Counted from the stretch's first letter, positions 16,072-24,592 are shown. The stretch: 64,000 nt of DNA from Bradyrhizobium yuanmingense (GCF_900094575.1 NZ_FMAE01000007.1:62001-126000); one strand, 5' to 3'. Made by a program: numbers and translations. Notes: generated by a model from the sequence alone, not told the origin.

Positions 16072-16247
16072 AAATTCTCTCCGGATTTTCTTCTGCCGCC
16101 CCATAGGAGGATAGCACATCGATCTGGACATCGCTCCTGGATAAGCTTGTCCCGCCGGAGTCAGAGGCCGGAGGTCCGGTTGCCAAGGCCGGATTGTCCG
16201 ACTAGCCTTGCCGAAGCTACGCCCAAACGGTCTCTGGCCGCACCTTC

Positions 16248-17045
16248 ATGCCCAAATTTCTCCGCATCGGTGTCCATCAGTCCAACGTCTCCGGATACAC
16301 TTCGAAGGCGTGGTGCGTCAGACGCGTCGGCGCGGCGGTCTTCCTGAAATGGGGCGCGGTGGAGGTGCAGGGCGCCGGCGCCGGGCGCAAGGTCTACTGG
16401 TCGCGGTCGCCGCAGGAGAAGACGATCCGTTGCGGCACCGCGCAGCGCGCGCAGGAGTACACGAAAGCCGCGATCGCGCGGCGCCGCAATCACCGCTATG
16501 AGCCGCTGACCGGACCCATCGCGAACCGGCGCCGGTCGGCTGCCCGCGCCGCCGAGCTCAAGCAGGCGCTCGCCACCATCCTCATCGTGGACATCGTCGG
16601 CTCCACGGCGAAGGCAGCCAAGCTCGGCGATGCGCGCTGGACCAAGGTGATAGGCCATTATTACGCGGCGGTCCGCAAGGAGCTGAAGACGTGCCGCGGC
16701 AAGGAGGTCGTGACCACGGGCGACGGCGTACTGGCGACCTTCAGGAAACCCGCTGCCGGCATCGCCTGCGCGGCCGCGATTCAGAAAGCCGTGCGCACGC
16801 TCGGCCTCGAGATCAGGGTGGGTCTCCACGCGGGCGAATACACCATCAGCGGCGGCGAAATGGTCGGCCTCGCGTTCCACATCTGCACCCGGGTTGCAGC
16901 GAAAGCACGCGCGGGCGAGGTGCTGGTTTCGAGCGCGGTAAAGGAACTGATGGCGGCGCAGTCCGTAATCAACCTGAGGGATCATGGCCAGCACCGGCTC
17001 AAGGGGGTGCCCGAAAGGTGGCGGCTGTACCGGGTGGAGGGCTGA
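16248..17045 (+). CDS. WGR-like domain fused to a class III nucleotide cyclase domain
   Basis: A 265-aa soluble protein. The N-terminal 85 residues resemble a WGR domain: KAWCVRRVGAAVFLKWGAVE gives the WGx strand, and a helix ending IARRRNHRYEPL matches its close. The cyclase domain follows at about 105-262, with both metal-binding aspartates (ILIVDIVGST and TTGDGVLATF), RVGLHAGEYTISGGEMVGLA and TRVAAKARAGEVLVSS. WGR modules bind nucleic acids or regulate PARPs; joined to a cyclase they might couple DNA damage or nucleic-acid sensing to cyclic nucleotide production. That link is inference. Start is the ATG at 16248. Confidence 0.75.
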   Translation: MPKFLRIGVHQSNVSGYTSKAWCVRRVGAAVFLKWGAVEVQGAGAGRKVYWSRSPQEKTIRCGTAQRAQEYTKAAIARRRNHRYEPLTGPIANRRRSAARAAELKQALATILIVDIVGSTAKAAKLGDARWTKVIGHYYAAVRKELKTCRGKEVVTTGDGVLATFRKPAAGIACAAAIQKAVRTLGLEIRVGLHAGEYTISGGEMVGLAFHICTRVAAKARAGEVLVSSAVKELMAAQSVINLRDHGQHRLKGVPERWRLYRVEG

Positions 17046-17101
17046 GGGCATCGCGGCGCAATAAGCCTTGCGAGGCTGCGCCTCAGTCACAGCCCCTGGA
17101 T

Positions 17102-17722
17102 TCAAGCTTCCGCCTTCATGTTTGCGAAACGGTCCCGCAAATAGGCGGCGAAGGGACGCCTTCCCTCATCCTGGCTCCAACTGTCGATCGCAAGGCGAAA
17201 AGCTCCGATTGAGACCATCGCGACTATGCGGAGTGCCGTTCGCCGCTTGGGCTGCGGCCACATCGTGCAGAGCGCGTCGAAGACCGCCTGTTCCTGTTGG
17301 GCGTATTTGGTGGCCTCGCGGGCGCGAAGCGTCTCGTTGGTGCGGATGAACCGGTCGATCTCCATCATTTGTTTCCGGGCCTGGACGTCCTCGTAGGACG
17401 CCGTGAGTCTGACCAGTGCATTCTTCACCGCTTCGAGCGGCGGCTGCTTGGTCGATTGCTCCAGAACGGCGCGCCCTATGGCTTCGGCGAGACCGCCCTG
17501 CCAGGCCAGGATGATGTCTTCCTTCGACTTGAAATAATAGAAGAAGGTCCGACGCGAAATTCCCGCTGCCTCCGCGATGGCGTCGAGCGTCGTCGCCTCA
17601 TAGCCGTTCCGAAGGAAGAGCCTCAGACCGGTGTCGGTGATCCGTCGCAACGTTTCGCGGCGCTTTTGCTCCCTCAGTCCCTCGCTTTTCGGTGATGGGT
17701 CGTCTCCGTCCTGTTTCGACAC
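17102..17722 (-). CDS. TetR-family transcriptional regulator
   Basis: A 206-aa repressor. The HTH region covers about residues 18-65: RRETLRRITDTGLRLFLRNG, TTLDAIAEAAGISRRTFFYYF and KSKEDIILAW, the AcrR/TetR pattern. The C-terminal domain is of the type seen with SDR-linked regulators. An AT-rich region just upstream holds AAATTACACT, matching one arm of the perfect palindrome at 18653-18673 before an SDR gene, so this regulator probably controls itself and that gene. The start is ATG 17722. Ligand unknown. Confidence 0.9.
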   Translation of the reverse strand: MSKQDGDDPSPKSEGLREQKRRETLRRITDTGLRLFLRNGYEATTLDAIAEAAGISRRTFFYYFKSKEDIILAWQGGLAEAIGRAVLEQSTKQPPLEAVKNALVRLTASYEDVQARKQMMEIDRFIRTNETLRAREATKYAQQEQAVFDALCTMWPQPKRRTALRIVAMVSIGAFRLAIDSWSQDEGRRPFAAYLRDRFANMKAEA

Positions 17723-18220
17723 ACAACGGCCTCATTCAAAATTACACTCAGTGCGATAAAATTCCGCATCAAGTGCGAAATTACTGCATGTGAGGCCGGC
17801 CAGCAAGGCTCGGGCCGATTCGAGGCGTCCAAGACCAGCGAACTGGATCAAGATGACTGCAGACAGGGACGGCCCGGCGAACGACCGGGATGCCGATGCT
17901 TCGCGTTGCGATTTCCACGATGCCGAGGCCGGTTTGCTGCAAGCGGCGGCCGGGAAGGACCAGCGCACGCGCAGCTCCGGCAACATCGAGCTTCTACGCC
18001 GCAATCCTGCCGGTTACGTCGCCTCCAGCCATCGCCAGGGCGCGCCGCACCGGCCTCGCCGTGCAATCAGCAGACCTCGCAGGAGCCTGCAATCCGTCCC
18101 CGGACGATACATGACGCGCGAGCCCGTCATGCCGGCGAGCAGCGCCTCGACGGCGCCGTGCAAGGCTCGCCAAGGGAACGTGACCAGCGTCGATTTGTCG
18201 CTCGGACCCTCGCGCGCGCG
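17723..18220. other. AT-rich regulator site followed by possible decayed sequence
   Basis: Bases 17738-17784 are unusually AT-rich for this region and carry AAATTACACT (17739-17748) and AGTGCGAAATTAC (17772-17784), imperfect mirror copies of the operator at 18653. The rest (about 17790-18220) has open frames on both strands but none with steady codon preference. A reverse frame near 17800-18000 reads VILIQFAGLGRLESARALLA, which may be a relic. I do not call a gene here. Confidence 0.4.
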
Positions 18221-18652
18221 GTGAAGGCCATACGTTCGCCGTATCTCGGCAATTTCGGCGTTCTCATCCTGCTGTGCGCCATCTCGTTCCATCCCTGCTT
18301 CGATCTGGCGAACGTCGTTTCGAACAGCTTCCTCTGTCTCGGTGCGAAGGCGGCGTTCGCCGCGACCGTCAATCTCGTGGTGGACGACTGGACCCCGACG
18401 ATCCAGGCCTTTCTGGCCGGCCGCCTTCTGCGCTGGATTGGCCTCAGCCTTCTGCTCGCGCTGCTCCCCGTGCTGACCGTCATCCGCGCCGGGACGCTGG
18501 CCAAGCTGCGGGCGCTAGCCGCCCTCTTGCTTGTCCGGCTGCGCGGGATCCTCAGAGCTTCGCTGCGGCCACTGAATCGCGCAGCGCGGGAGGGCCGCGG
18601 CGCAGGTGTCGTTCACGAGAAGGTCAACAGGCTCGGGCGGCACAACGCTTGA
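18221..18652 (+). CDS. Putative small membrane protein
   Basis: A tentative 143-aa protein. This frame has strong G/C third positions from the GTG at 18221 to the TGA at 18650-18652, unlike other frames here. It encodes at least two hydrophobic segments: FGVLILLCAISFHPCFDLA (about 11-30) and WIGLSLLLALLPVLTVI (about 69-85), then a basic C-terminal tail. No family is recognised. The start is uncertain: no clear ribosome site precedes 18221 and the frame stays open upstream. It ends immediately before the palindrome controlling the next gene. Confidence 0.4.
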   Translation: MKAIRSPYLGNFGVLILLCAISFHPCFDLANVVSNSFLCLGAKAAFAATVNLVVDDWTPTIQAFLAGRLLRWIGLSLLLALLPVLTVIRAGTLAKLRALAALLLVRLRGILRASLRPLNRAAREGRGAGVVHEKVNRLGRHNA

Positions 18653-18673
18653 AAATTACACTAGGTGTAATTT
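18653..18673. promoter_or_regulatory. Perfect inverted repeat AAATTACAC-N3-GTGTAATTT, probable TetR operator
   Basis: Two 9-base arms (18653-18661 and 18665-18673) with a 3-base spacer form a perfect dyad in otherwise GC-rich DNA. It lies 41 bp upstream of the SDR ATG at 18714. The left arm recurs in front of the tetR gene at 17739-17747, which points to that regulator. Confidence 0.75.
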
Positions 18674-18713
18674 AACTGGCCCGATGTGATGTTGTGCCGT
18701 GGGAGATGGCCCG

Positions 18714-19670
18714 ATGCCTGGTTGGAGTGCGAGCGATATTCCGTCCCAGCGGGGGCGTTGCGCCGTTGTCACGGGCACGGGTGGCCTGGGTTACCAAGAT
18801 GCGCTGGCGTTGGCGCGTGCGGACGGCGAAGTGATCATTGCCGGTCGCAATGCCTCGAAGGGAGCAGACGCCGTCGCGCGGATCCGATCCCGTCAGCCCA
18901 ACGCGAACGTCCGGTTCGAACGGCTCGACCTTGCGGATATTCATTCGGTGCGGGCCTTCGGCTCCCGTTTGCGTGGCCAACGGGACAGTCTCGACCTGCT
19001 CGTCAACAATGCCGCGGTCATGATGCCCCCTGTCCGGCAAGTAACGGCCGACGGGTTCGAAATGCAGTTCGGCACGAACCACCTCGGCCATTTCGCGCTG
19101 ACGGCCGAGCTTCTGCCGCTGCTGCACAAGGGCGTCGAGCCGCGCGTCGTCACCGTGTCCAGCCTGGCAGCGCGCAGCGGAGCGATCGAGTTCGACAATC
19201 TGCAGGCTGAGCGTCGCTACCAGCCGATGCCGATCTACAGCCAGTCCAAGCTTGCGAACCTGATGTTTGCGTTCGAGCTGCAGCGACGCAGCCGGAGGTT
19301 CGGCTGGGGCATCACCAGCGTTGCGGCCCATCCCGGCGTATCGCGGACCGACCTCATTCCGAATGGCGCCGGCCGGATGAGCCTTCCCGGCCTGGCGCGG
19401 ACCGCCCTCTGGTTCCTGTTTCAGCCGGCGGCGCAAGGTGCGCTGCCGACGCTGTTCGCGGCGACGTCGCCGGACATCGTCCCCGGCGGCTATTACGGTC
19501 CGGACAAGTTCGGCGAAATCCGCGGTTCGCCGTCCGTGGCCCGCGTGCCGCCGCAGGCCGATGACGATGCGGTGGCGTCTCATCTGTGGGATGTCTCGGC
19601 AAGACTGACCGGCGCTCGCTTAGCGACGGAGTCGTCCCGCGCCCAGGCGAGGACGGATCTGTGCACTTGA
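18714..19670 (+). CDS. Short-chain dehydrogenase/reductase, retinol/protochlorophyllide-reductase type
   Basis: A 318-aa NAD(P)-dependent oxidoreductase of the longer SDR type. Motifs: VVTGTGGLGYQDALALA (cofactor loop with a TGxGGLG variant), LDLLVNNAAVMMPP, VVTVSSLAARSG and the catalytic PIYSQSKLAN. A C-terminal extension of about 60 residues (QPAAQGALPTLFAATSPD and beyond) is typical of RDH-like SDRs. ATG 18714 is chosen over GTG 18699 because GGGAGA sits eight bases before it. It is under the AAATTACAC palindrome and presumably repressed by the TetR protein at 17102-17722. Confidence 0.9.
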   Translation: MPGWSASDIPSQRGRCAVVTGTGGLGYQDALALARADGEVIIAGRNASKGADAVARIRSRQPNANVRFERLDLADIHSVRAFGSRLRGQRDSLDLLVNNAAVMMPPVRQVTADGFEMQFGTNHLGHFALTAELLPLLHKGVEPRVVTVSSLAARSGAIEFDNLQAERRYQPMPIYSQSKLANLMFAFELQRRSRRFGWGITSVAAHPGVSRTDLIPNGAGRMSLPGLARTALWFLFQPAAQGALPTLFAATSPDIVPGGYYGPDKFGEIRGSPSVARVPPQADDDAVASHLWDVSARLTGARLATESSRAQARTDLCT

Positions 19671-19741
19671 AGCGGCCTCGCGCAGGTCCGCCATTCCGAG
19701 GCCCGGCGGCCGCGTAGAAAGACGAAGCAGAGGACTCCAAC

Positions 19742-20236
19742 ATGACCCGTCGAAATCTGGTGCTGATCGCTTTGGGAGTTTGCCTGATGAGTGCTCCAGT
19801 CCACGCGACGCCGCCGAACAAGGTGCTCGGCACCTGGAGAATGGTCTCCGCTCAGATCGATCCGGAAGGAAAGAACCTGCCGGCCTATGGCGCGCGGCCG
19901 AGCGGGCTGCTGACCTTCACGCCGGACATGCACTTCATCGAGGTGCTGACCGACTCGGACGTCCCGCGCTTTGCCTCCAGCGTGCGGGGCGAGGGCACGG
20001 ACGCGGAAAACCGCGCGGCCATGGCCGGCAGCATCGGCTTTTTCGGCACCTACACGGTGGATGAGAACGGCGAGTTCAGCGGCAACAAGGTCGAGGGCTG
20101 CACCTTTCCGAACTGGATCGGCAGCGTTCGGACGCGGAAGGAATTGCGTCTGGTGGTCGACGGCGACGTCATGACCGAGAATTTTGAACGACCTGACGGC
20201 ACGAAGATCCGCATCACGTTCGAGCGGGTCCGCTAG
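19742..20236 (+). CDS. Exported lipocalin-like domain protein
   Basis: A 164-aa periplasmic protein. Signal peptide residues about 1-23 (LVLIALGVCLMSAPVHA) precede a lipocalin-like beta-barrel. The hallmark is VLGTWRMVSAQIDPEG (the GTW motif), and PSGLLTFTPDMHFIEVL, GFFGTYTVDENG and TFERVR give the strands. Lipocalin_5-type proteins bind small hydrophobic ligands; the ligand is unknown. It follows the SDR gene by 71 bp on the same strand and may belong to the same TetR-controlled unit. Confidence 0.85.
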   Translation: MTRRNLVLIALGVCLMSAPVHATPPNKVLGTWRMVSAQIDPEGKNLPAYGARPSGLLTFTPDMHFIEVLTDSDVPRFASSVRGEGTDAENRAAMAGSIGFFGTYTVDENGEFSGNKVEGCTFPNWIGSVRTRKELRLVVDGDVMTENFERPDGTKIRITFERVR

Positions 20237-20351
20237 CGCCGTTCACGCCGACGGCGTTACCTTCGGCTCCGGAAAGGGGCAGGGCGATCGCATATGGGAG
20301 CGATCTCGCCTGTGGCCATTCTTCGAGACGCCCCCCGTTAGCGGGCGTTGA

Positions 20352-20558
20352 AGGACGAGGCGCGCGCTCAGCTCGCGCAAAGCACCATATGCAATAGTCC
20401 TGGGAGAGGGGCTCGGCCCGACCGTCGCCGCCTTGATGTTGACATTCAGCTTCAACCTGCTGACGAGTCTGGGGCTTGGCGAATCCGCCAAGCTGATGCT
20501 GCAGGGTGCGATCATCGGCCTTGCAGCGGCCGCATATTCGGCAAGGCGCCAGTCATGA
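20352..20558 (+). pseudogene. C-terminal relic of a sugar-type ABC transporter permease
   Basis: The frame ending TGA at 20556-20558 reads LGPTVAALMLTFSFNLLTSL, then LQGAIIGLAAAAYSARR. This is the shape of the last helices of RbsC-like permeases, where a loop GxxxGxxxxA precedes a terminal helix and a basic tail. There is no upstream permease sequence: an in-frame stop lies at 20349-20351 and the preceding DNA belongs to the lipocalin region. No start or ribosome site is seen, so this is a truncated remnant. Codon preference is still gene-like, which suggests recent loss. Confidence 0.5.
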
Positions 20559-20621
20559 TTGCCTCGATATCGGAACGAGAACGGATGCGGCCGCAGCCGC
20601 GATGACAACAGGAGAGATGAC

Positions 20622-21386
20622 ATGACCGATGTGATGGCTGGAGCCGAACCATTCTTCATGCAGGGCAAGGGGCCTGCGGTCCTCGTGCTCCACGGCTTCA
20701 CGGGAACGACGCAAAGCATGCGGTATCTCGGCGAAGAGCTTCACCGGCGCTTCGGCTTCACCGTCAGCGGGCCTCGCCTGCGGGGCCACGGCACCTCACC
20801 GGACGACATGGAAACGACCGGCTATCTCGATTGGCTCGCGTCGGCGGAGCAGGCGCTTCACGAGCTGGCTGGCCAGGGCACCAAGGTCTTCGTCACCGGC
20901 CTGTCCATGGGAGGCACGCTGACGCTCAACCTAGCCGCACGTTTTCCGAACATCGTCGCAGGCGCCGTGCCGATCAACGGTGCCGCCGGAATCTTCGATG
21001 GCGCGATGGCCGAGCTCGTATCGGACGGCGCGGCGCCGAAGCGCGTTCCCGGCATCGGATCGGACATCAAGGCCGCCGGCGTCAAGGAGCTGGCCTATCA
21101 GGAGGTGCCAGTCGCTTGCCTCCGGCAGGTCCACGTCCTGATTGCTGCGACCGAAAGCCTGCTGCGCAAGGTCAGCTGTCCCACGCTCGCCATTCATTCC
21201 AGAGAGGACCACGTCGTGCCGGCGGCCAATGGCAAGCGAATCGCGCAGGAGGTCAGTTCCAACGACGTGCGCCTGCTTTGGCTCGACAATTCCTATCATG
21301 TCGCCACGCTCGATAACGACAAGGATCTGATCGTAGAGCGCTGCGGACGATTCATCTCGGAAATCGCCGGGGCGGCGCCTGGATAG
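20622..21386 (+). CDS. Alpha/beta hydrolase, carboxylesterase/monoacylglycerol-lipase type
   Basis: A 254-aa cytoplasmic serine esterase. The oxyanion segment VLVLHGFTGTTQSMRYLGEE (about residues 20-39), the nucleophile motif VTGLSMGGTL (Ser at about 91), the acid in HSREDHVVPA (near 192) and the His in NSYHVATLDND (about 224) all match Est30/YvaK-like carboxylesterases. The ATG at 20622 follows AGGAGAG by 8 bases; codons upstream in frame are spurious. It is transcribed alone after a permease relic. Confidence 0.9.
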   Translation: MTDVMAGAEPFFMQGKGPAVLVLHGFTGTTQSMRYLGEELHRRFGFTVSGPRLRGHGTSPDDMETTGYLDWLASAEQALHELAGQGTKVFVTGLSMGGTLTLNLAARFPNIVAGAVPINGAAGIFDGAMAELVSDGAAPKRVPGIGSDIKAAGVKELAYQEVPVACLRQVHVLIAATESLLRKVSCPTLAIHSREDHVVPAANGKRIAQEVSSNDVRLLWLDNSYHVATLDNDKDLIVERCGRFISEIAGAAPG

Positions 21387-21466
21387 AACAGCGCTTCTGC
21401 ATACGGCGGTCGTAGAATGATGGGCTTGAGATCCTACGATAGCCGCTTTCGCATCTTCGGGCTGGC

Positions 21467-22453
21467 TCAGCCTTCGAACCGCCAGTTCGCCGGCACCCAG
21501 CGATAGCCGTCGTCCGTCTTCCTGATGTTGCCGATGCCCGGAAACGGGAAATGGAATCCAAGCACCGGGATGCGGTCCGTCGCAGCGCGGTCGAACAAGC
21601 GCCTGCGCGACTGCAACGCGGTATCGGGATCGAGATCCGGCCCGGGCCGCCAGGCATTGTCGATGTTGAGTAGGGGGCTATAGGCGGCATCGGACGTGAT
21701 CAGCAATGCTTGCGCGCCGGAATGCACCAGGATCGCCGACATGCCCGGCGTGTGGCCGCCGGCGGCGATCGTCGTTATGCCCGGCAACAACTCGCTGCCC
21801 GGCCGGTACAGCACGGCAGACTTGGCGACGGGCGCCACGCTTCGCTTGATATTGGCGATGAAGGCGCGCCGGAAATCTTCCGGCATGGGCAGCCGCGACA
21901 GGTCAGGCTCGTTACGGATGAAGAACGCAAAATCGTCCTCGGGAAGATGGACCGTCGCCTTCGGAAAAGCGCTCGATCCGTCGGCGCGGCTGAGATTGCC
22001 GACGTGATCGGGATGGGTATGCGTGATCACGATGGCGTCGATGTGCTCGGGCTCCACGCCGATCGCCGCAAGATTGCGGAATAGATGTCCGCCATCGGGG
22101 CCGAGCGTTTGCGCTGCACCTGCCTCGATCAGGATTCTCCTGCCACCGGTTTCCAGCAGAAGCGTGTTCAGGTTGAGCCTGAAGGTGTCGGTCGGCAGGA
22201 ACGCATCGCTCAGCGTCCTGCCGAGTTCCTCCGCCTGGGCGGTGTGGGCATAGATGCGCGGATTGCCGCTCAGCGTGCCGTCGCTGACGACGGTTGTCTT
22301 GATATCGCCGATCCGAAAACTGTAGTGGCCGGAATTGGCCCTGCCAGCAGGCGTTTGCGCGATCGCGGCCGGCATGCCCAGCAGCGGCGTCATCGCTCCG
22401 GCCGCGCCGCCTGCGAGCATTATGCGGCGGCTGATGTTCAGATGTGATGGCAT
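21467..22453 (-). CDS. Exported metallo-beta-lactamase-fold hydrolase (Tat signal)
   Basis: A 328-aa MBL-fold protein. The N-terminus SRRIMLAGGAAGAM is a twin-arginine signal, giving a periplasmic enzyme. The metal site is complete: THTHPDHVGN (the HxHxDH motif), AGGHTPGMS and ITSDAAY, with a final FHFPFPG His. This matches the methyl-parathion-hydrolase/quorum-quenching-like branch, so the substrate may be a lactone or organophosphate ester, but this is unproven. The true start is ATG 22453; the reverse frame runs on through neighbouring genes but is shadow there. It is divergent from a LysR gene. Confidence 0.9.
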   Translation of the reverse strand: MPSHLNISRRIMLAGGAAGAMTPLLGMPAAIAQTPAGRANSGHYSFRIGDIKTTVVSDGTLSGNPRIYAHTAQAEELGRTLSDAFLPTDTFRLNLNTLLLETGGRRILIEAGAAQTLGPDGGHLFRNLAAIGVEPEHIDAIVITHTHPDHVGNLSRADGSSAFPKATVHLPEDDFAFFIRNEPDLSRLPMPEDFRRAFIANIKRSVAPVAKSAVLYRPGSELLPGITTIAAGGHTPGMSAILVHSGAQALLITSDAAYSPLLNIDNAWRPGPDLDPDTALQSRRRLFDRAATDRIPVLGFHFPFPGIGNIRKTDDGYRWVPANWRFEG

Positions 22454-22490
22454 ACGGCTTCTCCGGCCTATCGCGGTGGGGTCTGTGTAC

Positions 22491-22507
22491 GATGATCTGG
22501 CATCATC
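22491..22507. promoter_or_regulatory. Short inverted repeat between the MBL and lysR genes
   Basis: GATGAT-N5-ATCATC lies in the 81-bp divergent intergenic region, 28 bp before the lysR start and 38 bp before the MBL start. It is a reasonable LysR-type binding site controlling both directions, but the arms are short. Confidence 0.4.
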
Positions 22508-22534
22508 CACAAATGTCATGATAGAATTTACATT

Positions 22535-23467
22535 ATGCGTTCGATGGATTTGGCGAAAGTCGACCTCAACCTGCTGGTGGTGTTGCATGCGCTGCTCGAG
22601 ACCGGCAGCGTCACGCGCGCCGCTGAGCGTCTCGGCAGCAGCCAACCCGCGATCAGCCGTGCGCTGGCAAAGCTTCGGCGCCTGTTCGGTGACCGGCTGA
22701 TGGTGAAGGCGGCAAGCGGCATGACGCCGACGCTGCGCGCCGAGGCGATGCGCGAGCCGCTGGCGACCTTGCTCGGCGGCGTCGAGACATTTCTCCACAA
22801 GCCGAAATTCGATCCTTCCGCCACCGACCGCGTCTTTCGCATCGCGACGACCGATTATGGGGCGCTCGCCATCCTGCCCAATGTCGCCGCCCACTTTGCG
22901 AGCGAGGCACCCGGGGCGGCGATCGAGGTCGTCAGCTTCTCGCGTGACGTGTTCCGCATGCTCGCTGACGGTCAGGTCGATTTCGTGCTGTATGCCGATA
23001 ATCCGGTATCCGGCTCGTTTCGGGCGCGCGAGCTGTTCCGCGAAAATTTCGTGACGCTGGTCCGGCAAGGGCATCCTTTGCTCAAGCAGATGCGCGGGGC
23101 AAAGGACGTGCTGCCGATCAAGCTGTTCACGGCCTGGCCGCACATCGTGGTCAGCATTTTTGGCGGGCAGGGCGGGCCGATCGATACCGCATTGGCCGAG
23201 CGCGGCTACAAGCGGCACGTCGCGCTGCGTGTTCCATATTTCGCAACGGCCGCGGTGATCACGGCTGCGTCGGATTACCTGGTGACCATGCCCTCGCGGG
23301 CGGCCCGGCAGCTTGCGCCGCGGCTCGGTCTCGTGATGCTGAAACCGCCGGCGCAGGTGACGCCCTACGGCTATCGCCTGCTCTGGCACGAACGAAGTCA
23401 CGACGATCCCGGCGCGGTCTGGTTGCGCCGGCTGGTGGTCGATTCTGTCAAGTCGGGCGCCGCCTAA
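22535..23467 (+). CDS. LysR-family transcriptional regulator
   Basis: A 310-aa LysR protein. The winged HTH occupies residues about 5-65: VDLNLLVVLHALLETGSVTR, then AAERLGSSQPAISRALAKLR and LFGDRLMVKA. The effector-binding domain (about 95-300) has the alternating pattern FRIATTDYGALAILPNVA and ends with SHDDPGAVWLRRLVV. It resembles the NodD/PcaQ-like branch by its HTH. It is divergent from the exported MBL hydrolase, which it probably regulates. A start at ATG 22544 (MDLAKVDLN) is equally plausible; no clear ribosome site discriminates. Confidence 0.92.
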   Translation: MRSMDLAKVDLNLLVVLHALLETGSVTRAAERLGSSQPAISRALAKLRRLFGDRLMVKAASGMTPTLRAEAMREPLATLLGGVETFLHKPKFDPSATDRVFRIATTDYGALAILPNVAAHFASEAPGAAIEVVSFSRDVFRMLADGQVDFVLYADNPVSGSFRARELFRENFVTLVRQGHPLLKQMRGAKDVLPIKLFTAWPHIVVSIFGGQGGPIDTALAERGYKRHVALRVPYFATAAVITAASDYLVTMPSRAARQLAPRLGLVMLKPPAQVTPYGYRLLWHERSHDDPGAVWLRRLVVDSVKSGAA

Positions 23468-23587
23468 ACCAAAACATGGAGCAAGACGCCGCAAAGCGTG
23501 CTCGTCATGAATGTTGCTCCCGATGTCGGAACCCGGGCCGGCCGTTCGTCTTGAATCCAAGCCGCCTCGAACCGGAGTTCTGCGTAA

Positions 23588-24529
23588 ATGGCCCCGCGCG
23601 CCAATTGGAAAGGCTTCCTGAGACTGTCCCTCGTCACCTGTCCCGTGGCGCTCTATCCCGCCACCTCCGAGAGCGAGAAGATCTCGTTCAACCAGCTCAA
23701 CCGGCAGACCGGCCACCGCATCAAATACGTGAAGGTGGACGCGGAGACCGGCGACGAGGTGACGAACGAGGACATCGTCAAGGGCTATGAGCTCGAGAAG
23801 GGCCAATACATCGAGGTCTCCAAGGAAGAGCTCGAGGAGATCGCGCTGGAGTCCACGCGCACCATCGAGATCGACGAGTTCGTCGACAAATCGGACATCG
23901 ACGCGCGCTATCTGATCCGCCCCTATTACATCCGGCCCGACGGCAAGGTCGGCCACGACGCCTTCGCGGTGATCCGCGAGACCGTTCGCGAGATGAACAA
24001 GGTCGCGATCGGGCGCGTGGTGCTGACCAACCGCGAGCACATCATCGCGCTGGAGCCGATGGACAAGGGCCTCGTCGGCACCCTCTTGCGCTACCCCTAC
24101 GAGGTGCGCAGCGAGGCCGAATATTTCGACGACATCCAGGACGTGAAGGTCACCAAGGACATGCTCGATCTCGCCCGGCACATCGTTAACCAGAAGGCCG
24201 GACGCTTCGCGCCCGAAAAGTTCGAGGACCATTACGAGACCGCGCTGATCGACCTGATCAACGAAAAGCGCGCCGGCAAGGTGATCCGGCCGAAGGAGCG
24301 GCCGAAGGGCGAGAACGTCGTCGACCTCATGGAGGCGCTGCGGCGGAGCGTCGGCAAGGAAGTCGGGAAGCAGGCCGCGCCCGCGAAGGCGGACAAGCCG
24401 GCGAAGAAGCCGAGGAAGGCGGCGGCCGGCCAGAAGGAGATGCTGATGCCGATCGCCGGCAAGAAGGCGGCCGCCAGGGAGACGTCCGCGAAAAAGCCGG
24501 CCGCAGGGGCGCGGCGGAAATCGGCATGA
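23588..24529 (+). CDS. ku: Ku protein for non-homologous end joining
   Basis: A 313-aa bacterial Ku that binds double-strand DNA ends as a homodimer and recruits LigD. It starts MAPRANWKGFLRLSLVTCPV, the standard Ku opening, followed by KISFNQLNRQTGHRIKYVKV, GYELEKGQYIEVSKEEL and the conserved core IDEFVDKSDIDARYLIRPYY. The C-terminal 60 residues are Lys/Ala-rich (KADKPAKKPRKAAAGQ), the basic tail that contacts DNA. No ligD gene is adjacent within the window. Confidence 0.96.
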   Translation: MAPRANWKGFLRLSLVTCPVALYPATSESEKISFNQLNRQTGHRIKYVKVDAETGDEVTNEDIVKGYELEKGQYIEVSKEELEEIALESTRTIEIDEFVDKSDIDARYLIRPYYIRPDGKVGHDAFAVIRETVREMNKVAIGRVVLTNREHIIALEPMDKGLVGTLLRYPYEVRSEAEYFDDIQDVKVTKDMLDLARHIVNQKAGRFAPEKFEDHYETALIDLINEKRAGKVIRPKERPKGENVVDLMEALRRSVGKEVGKQAAPAKADKPAKKPRKAAAGQKEMLMPIAGKKAAARETSAKKPAAGARRKSA

Positions 24530-24592
24530 AGCATCCCGTGACGCCGGACTTAAATCGAAAACACGCCCTATGCCGCTTGGTACGCGAAGGTC

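Noticed and set aside
21467..24232. A 921-residue reverse open frame spanning the MBL, lysR and ku genes
   Set aside because: Only the part from 22453 to 21467 shows MBL motifs and a signal peptide. The upstream part is antisense to lysR and ku, which have strong family motifs.
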